Assembly: GCA_010645155.1 (NCBI GenBank)
Contig: CM021321.1
Span: 7,612,311-7,676,310 of the forward strand
Length of the DNA stretch: 64,000 nt
Reading direction: 5' to 3'
From: Tigriopus japonicus
Lineage: Eukaryota; Arthropoda; Copepoda; Harpacticoida; Harpacticidae
The notes under the pieces were generated by a model. It was not told where the DNA came from. It did no database searches and saw nothing but the letters and a program-made list of their open reading frames with translations. Made by a program: the position numbers and the translations under genes. Each line of letters opens with the position of its first letter. Position 1 is the first letter of the stretch. Shown here in pieces: positions 12,045-24,764 of the stretch.

Positions 12045-12413
12045 TACGTAGAGCACCATAAAAAAGATTACAGTCATAAAGTGCGCCATCCAGTGGATTT
12101 CATGCGGCAATAGTGATTTGTAATGGAAGTCAAGGCTATTATATAAATTTTGGCATGGGCCGTACCTGAAATTCCTTTCCAATAGTCAAATTTTTCATGC
12201 CCCAACTGAAGGGCATTTTACCTGTTAATCTAAAAAAACTATTACAAGTCCACTAGCAATATCCAATCAACATTTGACTCGCTTCAGTTCGTCCCAAACT
12301 GATGTGTGACTATTGTTATCTTCAAATACATGCATATCATGAAAAGTACGAGCTGTTGCCGCATGAACTTCACTAGATGGCGCTCTTTATGGCTTTACTC
12401 TTGTAGTGCTCTA
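12045..12413. mobile_element. hAT-like MITE with 8-bp target duplication
   Basis: A 369-bp element is bounded by an exact 8-bp duplication GTTTCAAC (12037-12044 and 12414-12421). Its ends form imperfect terminal inverted repeats of about 63 bp: TAGAGCAC at each outer end (with four extra bases at the left), then a CATAAAG-GCGCCATC block and a TTCATGCGGCAA block in both arms. The 8-bp duplication and the YAGRG-type terminus point to the hAT superfamily. There is no transposase frame inside, so the element is non-autonomous. Confidence 0.85.
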
Positions 12414-12689
12414 GTTTCAACACCAACAATAGTGGCAAAAAGAGATGAAATACTGATTCGAGTCAGCCGAATCTTAACAATGACTCGTGACATCCTTTGT
12501 TGCCATTAACCGGTTTTTGCCTCCCAACACTTCACCTCATTTTCTTAAGGCCTGTTCGAGATTTTCTCAAAAGAGTTCAAGCTTGCGATTCTAACCTGCA
12601 CACAAGCATTAAGTCGCAAGAACAGTTTCCACGTTCGCAGACATTGCTGTGAATGTCCCCGAAATCTCAATTAATGGACCAAGTCTTAC

Positions 12690-12962
12690 CCATGGGTCCT
12701 GTGGATACTCCGGAGACACTTTTCCGTGGTTTGGTCGGATTCTTCATGGCTTCATGCTCTTGATGTCCCAGCATCTGTTGCTGTTGATTGGACCGAGGAG
12801 GAGGTGGAGGCGGTGGGGAAGATTGGGCGCGGACGGCGGGTTCACAGTCGCTACTGTAGGTCTTTTCGTCCGTGAATCCAATTTCTTGGACCTGGACGGT
12901 CACGATGTCTTGCACTTTATTCATGACTTGAATTCTGATTTCTCGTCGTCGGGCACCACTTG
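12690..12962 (-). CDS. internal coding exon, Pro/Gln-rich protein of unknown family
   Basis: On the minus strand an exon of 273 bases is bounded by an acceptor (CCAACTCTTTGAG before 12962) and a good donor (GTAAGA after 12690). It stays open throughout, and an in-frame TGA just upstream of the acceptor argues that the splice boundary is real. The peptide starts with a basic stretch containing ARRREIRIQV, continues VQDIVTVQVQEIGFTDEKTY, then has seven prolines and a QQQQ run, and ends near KSVSGVSTGPM. Exon phase is 1 at both ends, so it can be spliced directly to the start-codon exon at 25080-24765, whose phase matches. No following exon was recognised down to position 1. I do not recognise the family; a regulatory or adaptor protein would suit the composition, but this is a guess. 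Confidence 0.5.
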
Positions 12963-15900
12963 CTCAAAGAGTTGGTTTTGAGATTGAGGCCTGATTTAGG
13001 CAACGCACATGGGCGTGATGAACGACTGAAGGAAGGCTCAGAGTTAGAGACTTGAGTTACCCAACTGACGAGGATAGAAGCTACCAATATTATTCATTTC
13101 CCATCCTTGGTCTTCTTCCTTTTTAGCTTGAAAGTCAGGTTAAGGCCAAGATGAAGTTAATTCAATTAATGCCCAAAGTGAGGACAGCCACAGAGGCTTG
13201 AGAGAAAAGACTTTTTGAGGATGAGGAAGCGAAAGAAACAAAGCTCCTTAGAAAAGTGGAATGGAACTTTTTTCTGCAAGGGTGAAAATGAGAAGAAAAG
13301 TGGCCAAATGCATCTAAAGAGGTTAGGAAACTCGGAACAAAATGAAAACTAACACCAAAGAGGGTCAGAGATCTCAAAAAGCGACAGACGAACATGAATA
13401 AAACATGTTCCACACCTGATTACAAATAAGGTCAGACAGGACTTGCCGAAGGGGATTTTCGAAGCTGGCAGTTACAAAAAGATGAAAGATCGCCAAGAGC
13501 TTTGTAATATAAAAACATCAGCTAACCTAGTTTATTCGAGTGAAGATGGAAAAAAACTTCGCAAGTCCATTCAATCTTGAAGCAACTGTTTCATTACTAA
13601 GGTAAATAATCAATCTCACTGACGTATTTGTCAAGTAATTTTTATTTGAAATATCCTTTTGGTCACAAATTTATAAGGGATATGAAACTGGATTGAATAT
13701 GGCATTTTTTCGCATAACGAACAGAACACCTACTGACGTTTTAAAGACGACAGACATTTTCCGGGTGAAAAAGGTGGATTTTGCAACGAGTCGTTCTTCA
13801 TGATTTTCTACATCAATAATTGGAAAATTCTCGCCAAAACTTCTCAACAGCTTTAGTTTTGATTAGTTTCCCATCTAATGTATGGACAACATTTCGCGAA
13901 ACATTTCTGTCACAAATGAAGCTGCCTTAAGACCCGTTAAGAAAATTCAAATATCCGCCTTTCCAACTATTCCTCATATCAATATGATGACGCAGTATTT
14001 CTTTGAAACTGAGCTTTCGCAAGCTTTTCCAAGTCTCATTTTCTCATCTCCGGCAAGTTCCTTCTCTCTCAAAGTTCGTTAATGTACACTACCAATGTTT
14101 TTTGCTTTACAATATTCGCCTTTCATTATTCAAAACGAGTAGCTACGATCTAAAGCAAATGGCCCCTTTAGCTCCTCACGCACCCTTATTGGTAAGTTGT
14201 TTTGGCACTGGCCAATCAAAAAGTCATCGGAAATTGGCAAACAATGTTTTCCTTGAGTGGCCCTTTCCCGTCAGAAGTGACTACTTCAGAAGCTAGGATG
14301 CAAACACAATATCTTGATTGGAGCAAATAATGGCAATTTCATGCTTGACCATTTCCATCTAAAATATTAGAGGTAACTTTGCTTAAGGAAGAGCACAAAG
14401 ATGAATATGGAGCTCTTGAAAGAAGGGTTGGAATAAAATGGCCTAGGAGAGGACCAGATACCATCAAATGTATTCCTTTCTTTTTGCCTTACTTATCATT
14501 ACTCTTAACTTGCAATCCCGTTTTTAGTGTTTTTTATGCATTTCAACATCAATCTTAATCTAATCACCTTCTAGAGTTGTTGAATAGAACGCCTATTTAG
14601 TTGTTTTTTAACATGTCTTTTTCTTATCGCACTTCTTAGGGTTTTTGCTAACCTCTTCACTTCAAAATTCTTTTCAAAATTGATCATAAGTCTCTACTTA
14701 AAGACTGACAAAAACTACAGGAATTGACGAGCTTACATTCCTTCGATTTGGGATGCACTATGTAACCGTATTTTGAGACTATTTCAGTTTAAGTTTGAAC
14801 TTCTTCAGCTTAGAAAATAGTTTGACAACTGAAGCATTTAACTCTGAGCTCGTTACAAGTTGTCTTTAATACGAATAACAAGGTTGGTTTGCTTGAAAGC
14901 CGGTTATTTTCACTCTGGCACAGGTCAATCAATCACGGCCAAACTTTATTTCTACGTCAACACTTTTGACTGGTTACCAGTACGTAATCAGTTCTAGACT
15001 TTGGGTGTTTCACTCGTTTGTCACTCATTTCACAGGCATTCTCCACTTTCACATCCATCTATCCTTTACCATATCTCTCTAACTTTCCATCAATCAATCA
15101 GCCTCCCCAAAATGGCACCAAACTTGGAGAAGTTGTCCCATTTTGTCACGATCTTTCGGTGGGAAAATGATCCCAGAGAACTTGTTCGGGTTGAGATCTG
15201 ACATGAATCACTGGGATGATGATGATGATGATGACACCTCACCTCTCCATTCAGAGCACTGTTCCTTCTTGGTTCTCCACTTTACTCCTTCTCAGCCTGA
15301 TCTTGGACTGTAGGTCTTTCTTTCACGCTTCTCTGGTAACTCTGACAGCAGACATTCCATTCACCGGCGGGAAAATTCCTACAACATTGTCGTGCTTCTC
15401 TTCTTTGGCGCCGCTTTTCCAAGCATCATCTTCCTTCAGTGGTCCATGGAACCAGAGAGATCCTTTTTCGCCTCGCTCTTCCTGTTGTCCAAGAGCATAG
15501 ACGTAATTTCTTCTTCATCCATCCGCAAGCAGAGAGACCACCACCGACACCCGCTCAACTCTTTTCGTGTTCGTGGAATGTCGTAGTCCTCGTGGTAGGG
15601 ACTACTTTATTCAAGGATTAGAGCCTGATTTGGTCGGCATGCTCGTAAAGAAACAAACGCTTCCTTGTACGAAATGTATCTACTTGGAACTTGGGGCTGA
15701 GATACATTCCATTGAATCCTCAGCGTGGCCTACTAAACCATTTCTGGTACCAAAAAAAAGCTTGGAACTAGCCTTGAGCGGGCCCCCAAATAGCCATTGG
15801 GTCCATTCTAGACCGGTATGTGGATAGTAGAAGCATTTTGCGAGCGACAAAGTAATGGGACCGAGGAAATCGATAGTGTTCTTTGGTTTTCATTAGAAAC

Positions 15901-18900
15901 AACGCAAAAATCAAGTGTTGCTTGCTGATCTTAGATTTTGAGTACTATTTTGAATATGCGTCAATAGTAATAGATCGTCCTTGCCATCGTATTTTGGATT
16001 TTATCCACTTTAGGACATTAAGTTCTCTTTGAGTCAACACAAGAGCAAGGTCCTCACATGCTTTGGGTTTGATTCACAAAAGAGGAATAGCTATTTATTT
16101 TTGCAATATTTTCAATCAATCTTGGGTGTATGATTAAAACTTTATTGTCTGCCTTGGTGCATAGAACTATTTAGTCCTTAAACATTTGCTAGACGCATTC
16201 ATATGTTTATTGATTTGCCGAAACATGTTTTCCACAATGGCTCAATACTTTGAGTTTAAGTAGATAATGATGACCCATTTTTGAACTAATAGGTGTTCGC
16301 CATTTTCGACCAAATTATATTTGAGCAACAAAAATGTGACAAATTTATCTTCAGCCTCATTTTTCTTGATCTATGGCAATTCTCACTTCTTAAATTCCCT
16401 CATTATTACTAATTTTACAATGGGTGAAGAAAAATCTGTTCCAGTACTTTTCCATTGGTTTGGGGCGGTGAAATGAGTTTAATCAGTCAATCTCAGTTTG
16501 AATATTTGGGAGGATTAAAGAAGGTAGACTTTTGAAATGAATGAGACCGCTTCATTAAACCCCTTAACAAAATATCCACAAAAGCATTGTTCACTGTTCA
16601 CCTCATAACACTCAACCATTTTCCTAACGTTACTAGAAACAAAAGAAATGTTGAACAAAGGATTAATTATACGGCAGCCATTTGTTCAGTCTTACATCAG
16701 ATTCCTCAAGGGCAAAATCCTAGATTCACTTTTTTTAAAGGTCACTTAAAAGTAACTAAAAAATATGGTACAAATTTTAAGTGTCGACATTTATAGTAAA
16801 AATGTTCCAAAAGCACGTTTCTTTCCTAGTCAAATCACGTTAGCACACACACCACGTTCACAATAGATTTCTAGTTCCGTTTTTTTCTAGAACAAACCCT
16901 CTCTTTAATTGGTATTGATCTCAATAGTGGGACAGTCCCGAACAATCGACAATGAGTGCTCGTTGTTGTAATGACATAGTACACGCATCACTCACCCCCT
17001 TATGATCTTTCCCTTGAGCGATGGTCAAGAGTTCGTGCAAAAGATCACAAAGAATGGATTTGCATTTGGCACAAGCGGGTAGGAGCAACTGCATTACCAT
17101 TATACTATGTGTACAACACACATCCCATTTTCTCAAAAGGCTAGTTCATCTCCCGTGTTCCCTTTCTCCTGGCTCGGTCTCCCACGGATCGCTCTGGGTA
17201 TGGCCATTGGGAAAGCCTTCCTAAAACAAGCCCGCTATCGAAACACGACCGAGTAGTTCTTTCCAAGTTCCAACCCCCTCTACTAGCTCCCCCAAACCCA
17301 AACTGCTTATCCTTGCTCAATCAATGCCTTGCCATGTGTGAGGACTGCGAACTGAGTCCCAAGATGAGGGTGAGCCAAGTGAGTGAATGAGTGAAGCTTG
17401 ATCGATTATCCCTCCCTCTGGGTAACGAAGGCAGTTAACTGCCAAGGGCTAACCCCAATATTGAAAACTTCTGAATTGTGGCGCATGTGTAATGTTCCGT
17501 GGAGATAAATGCATCTTCCATGTGATAATGAGCCGACAAGTCGACCCAATGAAAGGATCGGAGCCACGTGTCGTACGTTAATCCTTCACTCAAGTGTTAA
17601 CAGAATGGGCTGCCTATTCACTATCGGGGCAAGGGCAAGGAACCAACGATTGTGCACATTTTTGGGCACAGGATCACTCCCGAAACAAGTCCTTTTGATG
17701 CCAACGGATTGCTTTGGGGTCCGACCATTTCACTCACGTTCCAACTTCCAGAAATATCCTGGAACATTGCCCATGTAATGCTCCACAAAAGAGGGTCATT
17801 GTTGGTCACTTTGAATCCGCTATGGTGTAAGAATCTTGGTTTGAGAAATTGTCAAACCATGACACCTAAATCACGGAAAATGGATTGCAAACAAAAAGTT
17901 CCTACCCAAGAGCTCATGGAACACCAGAGATGGGACAATGTAGCCCAACGACCATTTGTCATCTCAGAACTTTTATTTTCTCTCTTCATGAATTGAAAAT
18001 ATGGTCCCAGGATGATGGCATTCACGGGAGGGTCCCACCCACTACAGGAGGTGGATCCATGTCAAACTACGACCAGACGAATCTATCTATGGACTCTACA
18101 GTAGTCTCTTTTTTTTCATTTTCGATTCGTCCTATGTCTTTTCTTTTCTTCTTTGGGGCCACGAAACAGTCGTTCCATCCTGATCCAATTCAGTTTACAG
18201 GGCATACTATACGACAACGACGAAGAAGAAGTAGAAGAAAAGGGCTAAGAAGGGGAACTCAGTGACTGTGTTTAAGAAATCGTGACAGAAGGGTTCCAAA
18301 ACGAATCCAAGAGAGGAAACAGAAGCAGAAAAGCTTTTAGATATTTGTAAACTCCCTTTGTCTTTTATCCTGCTCCGTTTTCCTAAGCGTTGACCACCTT
18401 GAAACGTGACTTGGGGTAAATTTGCTTCTCAATTTGGAACACAATATGAAAGGAGGGGGAAGAATTGTTCTTGGAACCATCATGGCCTGATCCTGGGATC
18501 TAAGCAAAGCATAAAGAGAGAAAGTCCTTTTTGTACTTGGTCTGTTGATCCTAAAACGGGGTAAGGAATGTGGTGGGTGCACAAAGACACTAAGAAGATT
18601 GAGAAAACAATGAAATCGAGTTCCAATCAGTCACTTGGGTTCACACTCCGGCTTTCGTTCCGCTATTTTCGCTCCGTTTCTCTCAGAGAGTTTCTACCAA
18701 CAACAAATACGGATTCCCTAAAGTAAATTGAATAGGGGAGGGGACATCGTGGGTTGTAGACAAAGATTGAGAGGGAAAAAAAAGAGTTCCAATAAGCTGT
18801 GGAAAAAAGAGACCGCCCCGAAGCCTCATCCCAAAGTCAGTCATTTTTATTCCAAGTTCCTCGTACATACTCTTTGTATTGGAACAGGATCGAAGGGAAA

Positions 18901-20084
18901 GAACCACCACGGCAATGTGGTAAAATTGGATTTCTTTGAGTCTGGAATCCTCTTTCCAAGATTTACGGGATTTCAATGATCTTTCGTTGCATTCACACCC
19001 ATTTTGCCAGACACGAGGAAGCAAGTGAGAATCTGCTTAAAATGGGGCCAAAACTTGAGATCTTTCTTTTTCTATGGAACCCTTCTGGATTTTCAGTAAT
19101 GGTTCGAGTTGAAAATTGCAAGCCTTTTCCACCTGAAGGGAAAATTAGTTGGAACTTTTTGAAAGCATTACTTCAAGAACTTTTCATTACCCCAACCAAA
19201 AACATGAATTACATTATCCTTTTTTTAAATTTTAGTTTGTTGAAACTTTGCTTACATTAACATCTCTTGTGAATCAAATCACTTTCCATTTATCTGCGAT
19301 TTCATAACTTTGATGTGGGACTAGTGAGAACCCTTCAACTTTATGTTTAAGTTGAGATATGTTTTAGCAACTTCTTTAAGTGCTTCAATGCATATCTTAA
19401 AATTTTCAGCGTTCTCGCAGAACCAAGCAAAGTAACACTTAAGGACTCACTCAAATGATAAAGCTTTAGAGTCCCTTGAGAAGCTACCACATCTTATGAT
19501 GAAACTGATTAAGTTTCTTTTGAAAACTCTTTGAAAAAAACAATTCATAAAGTTTTATTTCTAACAAGAAAGAATTTTTAAGGCTTTTGGACCCTTGATA
19601 TTCTCAAAGCCTTCATGAAAGTGAAAGTTATAGTGGACAAAACAGGGTAAAAACTAATGTTTTTTCTTCGAGGATAATAGATAAAAGAATATGAAGTTGA
19701 GCTTTGATGATGGAAAAATCTGAGAACACACAGACATTCCCGGAAGTGGGCCTGATACCATTAGCGTGGTTCCTCCTGCGATCGCTGTGTGTGACTCAGT
19801 TGAAAATAGAGCTCGAACAATAGACACGAATGCATTATTACGAACACTGAGCTCAAATGGACCGATCCACTTTCCATGGAACAAACATGGAACATCACGG
19901 ACTTTATAGGCAAAGCAAACAGGCTCCTAAAATGTGACTACAGAATTAATATTCTGTGTTGAACATTAAATATTGAGACAAACATTTGCATTTTCTTGTG
20001 GTGGCGAACATTCTTATTTAAGATTCAAATGTATCTGGATTTTCAGGGCAAACTCGTTATCGACTTTATACGCTATCTCTTCTC
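12963..20084. other. long non-coding stretch, probably intron or intergenic
   Basis: No exon with good splice sites and recognisable protein was found in 7 kb. A (GAT) microsatellite lies at 15215-15234. The part from 17.2 to 18.9 kb carries 11 TGGAAC/GTTCCA words by hand count, while the AT-rich part around 14-16.5 kb has few. If the exons at 25 kb and 12.8 kb belong together, all of this lies in their shared intron. Confidence 0.45.
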
Positions 20085-20165
20085 TTAAGGTACGGGCAAA
20101 AGAACTAGCTGTTCATTGTACCATGAAATAAGAGCAATGAGAATCCTCGAGCAAATAACAATCAA

Positions 20166-20200
20166 TGAACAGTATGAACAGTATGAACAGTATGAACAGT
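20166..20200. repeat. 9-bp minisatellite (unit ATGAACAGT, four copies)
   Basis: Four near-perfect copies of a 9-base unit stand in tandem. Because the unit is a multiple of three, it stays open on both strands, giving EQY repeats on plus and CSY repeats on minus. Confidence 0.85.
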
Positions 20201-20280
20201 CGTCAACTCCAGCCTCATCAAGAACAGCCCTTAACCTCTTCAACCAGAGACTTTTTACGAAAACAAATAGTGGGTACTTT

Positions 20281-20601
20281 CTAAAAGCATCTACGTCGAC
20301 GTTGATGTCCATTTTGATGGCTTGGTCTTCTCAGATATCTCAATTCAAGCCTGAATTTCCGTGAGTAGGTAGGGCTCATGAACTCGATGAAGTGTTTCAA
20401 CCTGATCACATTCAAGATCTGTTCAAGGGCATCCCGATCGATCTCATTAAAGGCGTCTCCCCTGCATATCTCTGCCTCCCATTTCAATATTTCTTTCATG
20501 GGGCTCCGCTGTCCATTCATTGTGAGTGAGACCTGAAAGAACCTTTTCGAGAGGTCCTCATCGACTACCTCACAAGAAGGCCATTCGATGTTCATTGCCA
20601 T
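20281..20601 (-). CDS. possible coding exon, unknown protein
   Basis: A minus-strand frame with two ATGs (20601 and 20595) has a composition more protein-like than most frames here, with acidic and hydrophobic alternation such as WPSCEVVDEDLSKRFFQVSL and AFNEIDRDALEQILNVIRLK. It loses that character towards 20281, where it ends in a basic stretch. A second minus frame starting in the good context CAAAATGG at 20312 (MDINVDVDAFRKYPLFVFV) overlaps its tail in another register. A frameshifted small gene or pseudogene is possible. On the plus strand a donor-like GTGAGTAGG at about 20361 would suit an exon too. No family is recognised, and a chance frame cannot be excluded. Confidence 0.3.
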   Translation of the reverse strand: MAMNIEWPSCEVVDEDLSKRFFQVSLTMNGQRSPMKEILKWEAEICRGDAFNEIDRDALEQILNVIRLKHFIEFMSPTYSRKFRLELRYLRRPSHQNGHQRRRRCF

Positions 20602-20619
20602 TGGCCGAGAGTAACGCAC

Positions 20620-22444
20620 TTACTAGTATGTAGTTCATACTACTGCATAAGTACCGTACGTACGTCCAAACGCGGACAGAAGGGTTCATCCTTAGGGGGG
20701 CCTTGGCAATCGCCGGTCTAACCTTGAATTGAGTGACTTATGCCTTTGTGAATCCTACTTTCGTCTCCAGGGGCTTTTGTATGCAAGCTAGTCTTCAAAG
20801 GCCGTAGCAAAACTTCTCACACTCGTACACAAAAACCCGATTTGGACTTCTACGATGAGAAGTCGCTCGGAATATCAAACCCTTGATAAAAAGGCAAGGT
20901 CTCAAAGGCTTGGAATACCCAATATAGGGCACTCATTGAAGTTATCTTCAAGGTTCATCGATTTTTTTTATCTATCCCCTCGGGCAAGAAGTCCAAAATT
21001 CTTAGGCCTTTCGTGAACCGGAGACGATTCAAGTACTCGAGACCGTAAAAGCTCATTTGGTGGACACAGAGAGTAAAAATCTATCTCGGCATTCTTCCAT
21101 GTACGTATACACGGTCTTTCAGTATTCATTTTCGGAGAGCAATACACAACTGGGCAGCTAGACTCTATCGTTTCTACCGTCCATTTGGATGGAGAGGTAT
21201 GAGTCTTGGGCGGGCTTTTTTGGTCGGTTATGGAGTATGCCAGACAGTAAGCGGCCTTAGTTCTTCAACCACCAACACCAAAGCAATCTTCAGGAGAATG
21301 GAGAGTCATTAGAGACCATTAAGAATGGCATAAAAACCCGAGAAAGCTGCAGCATTTACTCAGGTACTTCATCTCCGCCCTTCGAGATAACAAGGCGGAA
21401 CTGGAATTCGATTTTGGCTAGGGAAAAGGAGGAAGTCAAGAAATTCTACCACTCTTTCTGAAAGCTATATCACGTCAATTGTCCATATCACACCGTTCCA
21501 GAATCAATCCTTTGTTCCATAAATCATTGGCAGTGACCTTCTTCAATCATCAGGCTCAAGTAACAAGTATCGAGGTCTCTCTTCTCTTGCAATGGGACCA
21601 ATTGCCATGCCTTCATCATCAGGTAATGCAAAGAAGAAAACGGATTCGCTCTTGACCGGCAATTCGATTACTAGGCATGAAAATGCACTCAAGCCGTTCC
21701 AGTTCTGACTAATTCGGCCAAGGTTGTTCGCTGGTTGAGTAGTGCTAAGCATTATGTTGCTGGGAATCATAGTCGTTGTCCAATGAATGGTCCTCGTGAT
21801 GGGACGGAAGCGACATGCATGGTAGAATACCATTGTATGTATAATGCACCTCTTTGTGCCGAGGTCTTTCGAGCAATGGGGAATATTCCCGTTTTCATTA
21901 GGCCATTCTAAATTTGTGTCACATACTGCTTTTCAATCCTATCTGGTGCAGATAAGAAAGAATCTTCTTGGAAATAGAGAGGGAACACGATATGTTTGAG
22001 GGAGAGAGACCCCCTCAGTCAGGTTCCAACGCCTCCTGTGTAGCACCCTATTCAAGGTTGAAAGAAGAAATTCGAAGCAATCAATCAAACGAAACAAAAA
22101 GACAGAAGGGTGTGTATATGGCTCACGGTTTTTTTATTCAATTCAATGATGGGTTTGCCACTCGGCGATTGATCAGAAAGGGTGCAACTATATTTTTATA
22201 TGAAGATGAATAAAAAACTTTAATCATTACTTTGAAAGCAAATGTTTCGCCTCCTTTAGACGTGGAAGGCTTTTTTAAATTGCTGCATCTTGTAGAGGTT
22301 AACTTCGATGGTCTTTTTTTCCTCTAGAGGAACTTGATTGATTTATTGACTAAATTGAACCAAAAAATTGTTGTTGTTCTCCGATTGAAATTCCAAAAGC
22401 ACCCGAAAAAGAGACTACATATTTTGCTATGGACGTTACCGGTA
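20620..22444. other. no gene supported
   Basis: Frames at 21543-21833 (minus) and 21968-22213 (plus) have no features to support them. No repeat structure was seen. Confidence 0.45.
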
Positions 22445-22820
22445 CGCCGTTCTCACGGCTAGTCAGAATGTCGCTAATCAAACAATAAATCCGTCCACGA
22501 TAAGGTGACGTACTACGGATTTAATCTAATTCAGAGCAAACCTAACTTACTTCTAATCTTATCTTACCTGATTTAAAACCTAACCTGACATAATAATGAA
22601 AATTTATTTAACTAAATCCACCTAATTTAAAACCAAACCTAAGCTAACTTAACCTGGCCTAATTATAAAAAGGTATTTCAATAAATCCTTCAATTTGGTG
22701 TTGTAGAAGAATGTGTTGAGAAATAAACTTCACCCTCAGCAAGGGGCCAACCAACAATCTATTATCTAATAGGCAAAGTTGCTACCACACCCCTATTTAG
22801 GAGACACCGGCAGAACGGCG
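22445..22820. mobile_element. Tc1/mariner-type MITE flanked by TA
   Basis: Inverted termini CGCCGTTCTCACGG (left, from 22445) and CGCCGTTCTGCCGG (minus strand, from 22820) match at 12 of 14 positions. Each is bordered by TA (22443-22444 and 22821-22822), the target duplication of the Tc1/mariner superfamily. The 376-bp interior is non-coding and rich in degenerate CCTAAY and AACCTAAC words. Confidence 0.65.
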
Positions 22821-22822
22821 TA

Positions 22823-23504
22823 TGGCTAATCCATATAATATTTTACTAATCCTAGATCGATGGAGCGTGTCAGTGTCTCCACAGGAATCGAGAAGTAAAA
22901 AGGAAAGCAAAAGAAAAGACTCCAATCCACATTTCAAAACATGCACAAAAATTTAACGTTGTCTAAAACGCTGTTCAAAATAGTTTAAAATGAAATTTAC
23001 TTTTATTGTGCTTTCTTCTTTTCCAATTATGTGGAGACACTAATACTCTGTAGGGTGACGAATCAATAGAAGAGACATTACCCATTTTGATTTTTAACTT
23101 AATAATTCAACAAGTTCGGATTGGCATGACCATTGTGACAAAGTTTTTTCCCGATCTCTCAGAGCTTTTTGTTTGGCTGGTAACTTTGGGGACTCTCGCC
23201 AAACCAGAATCGAAAACTTGGCCTTTCGTGTCCTTTTTCGGCAACTTTGAGGGATGAACTTTTCCCTTTCTAGGTTTTTGGAACACGATCTGATGGTTGA
23301 AACTTTCTTCACTCCTACTCGTCAAGATATTTTTCGAGCTAAATGCTGTTAATTGACGAATCGTGTCGTTGCAAGAAGTTTCATCAGAAAACTAATTTCT
23401 TCCATTTGAAGATTGAGAAGAAAATCCAATGATTTTGATACAAATTGACCAATGTACGCACCCGATAAATCGGAAATGAGAAGAATATTCTTCCTTGTTG
23501 ACAA
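22823..23504. other. no gene supported
   Basis: Two overlapping minus frames (23094-23325) are short and shifted against each other, and no motif is seen. Confidence 0.45.
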
Positions 23505-24046
23505 TCAATGGGAGTGATTACCGTATCATTTTACGGAGCTGCTGCCGTCTCTAACTGCCATTAGCAGTGTAGGCTTGCCAAAAAAATCTCAGTTTTCAAG
23601 GGTCAGATTTTCGAAAAATGTTGCATTTATGGGCAATGGCATGGTTAATGTATGTTGAGAAGTATTGCAAAGTAATTTGAAAACAAATGGAGAAATTGGA
23701 AGCCTTCAATTAAACAAACTATTTGTTTTTAGGTTTAGTTGACCCAGGAGCCGATCTCCTCTGGCCATCTTGTTATTCAAAGTAGGGCATTCCTAATGTC
23801 AAAGTTCGGGAGAACGCTTTCAACTTATGTAGCGAAATTTTAGATAAAAGCAACAAAACGTACTTTTTTGCAAATACAATGTCAAGAATTGCTATTTCAA
23901 CTTCAATTTGTGCAGATAAGAAAGGCATTGTTGCAATCACCAAGCCTAAACCTTCGTTTTAGTTACCTCGCACGCTCATCAGAAACACAGGTCTTCCGAG
24001 CTTTTTTCCCGCCAAAAATGATGACGTCACTAGTAATTGCTGTAAT
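23505..24046. repeat. dispersed repeat, copy 2 (inverted partner of 5706-6249)
   Basis: This copy reads in the opposite orientation to 5706-6249 and is collinear with its reverse complement over the full length, with few indels. Similarity ends at CTGTAAT (24046), after which the flanks are unrelated. It lies about 150 bp before the 450-bp foldback element. Confidence 0.7.
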
Positions 24047-24192
24047 ATGTTCGCAATCAGAAAATTTAAGATGAATGAGTAACCCAATTAAGATACTTTA
24101 GTATTGTGATTATGAAAAACTTGGAAATATAGAAGGAGAGCCATTACATTTTGATTCATTAATAAAAAATTCTCATAAAATATCGTATGGCT

Positions 24193-24642
24193 CAAGAAGC
24201 ACGGAAATCATTGAGGTGGAGGCTAGAAATGAGAATTATGATTTCCAGCAGAAACAAACCATTTGCGTTCTTCTGGAAATGAGACGTGGCTTGCATGGAG
24301 AAGAACACGTATTTCAAATTTCAACTCAATCGAACGCCGGAGTGAAAAGTTATGCCTTCTCAAACTTATGTACTGAAGAGAGCATAGAATGAATGAACTC
24401 GCCCTTTTGTGGTAAAGCAATTACCACAAAAGGGCTAGTTCATTCATTCTCGGTAGAATTTGCACTGAATTTTGAGTGAGCATAACTTTTGTCTCCCACG
24501 TTCGATTGAGCTGAAAATTGAAATACGTATTCTTGTCAACATATCCAGGGTCTCATTTGCAGAAGAATGTAATTGAATTGTTCTTACTGGAAATCATAAT
24601 TCTCAGCGATAGCCTCTAACTCCATGATTTCAGTGCTTCTTG
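24193..24642. mobile_element. 450-bp foldback element, copy A
   Basis: The element starts CAAGAAGCAC and ends GTGCTTCTTG, and is flanked by an exact 7-bp duplication TATGGCT (24186-24192 and 24643-24649; 8 bp, GTATGGCT, if the terminal G is counted as target). The two arms are imperfect inverted repeats, and the centre is a near-perfect hairpin of 29 bp per arm (24387-24415 against 24421-24449) with a 5-base loop. No coding capacity is evident. It has exactly the same length as the copy at 54252-54701, which is in the opposite orientation. It lies 122 bp inside the putative intron after the exon ending at 24765. Superfamily is unclear: a 7-8 bp duplication is compatible with P-like or hAT-like transposition. 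Confidence 0.88.
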
Positions 24643-24764
24643 TATGGCTTTAGTGGCATTTCCGTTAGAGTAGTAAATTGTTCCGGTGGCTGACTTCAGC
24701 ATTGTATTGTCCAGTATGATTTACAGAGTCTGTGTTCCTTTAGAGTCCTGTAGAAAACACTTAC

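Noticed and set aside
22500..22680. Interstitial telomere repeat (CCTAA)n
   Set aside because: CCTAA words are irregularly spaced and mixed with other sequence, with no perfect tandem; it is the interior of a MITE.
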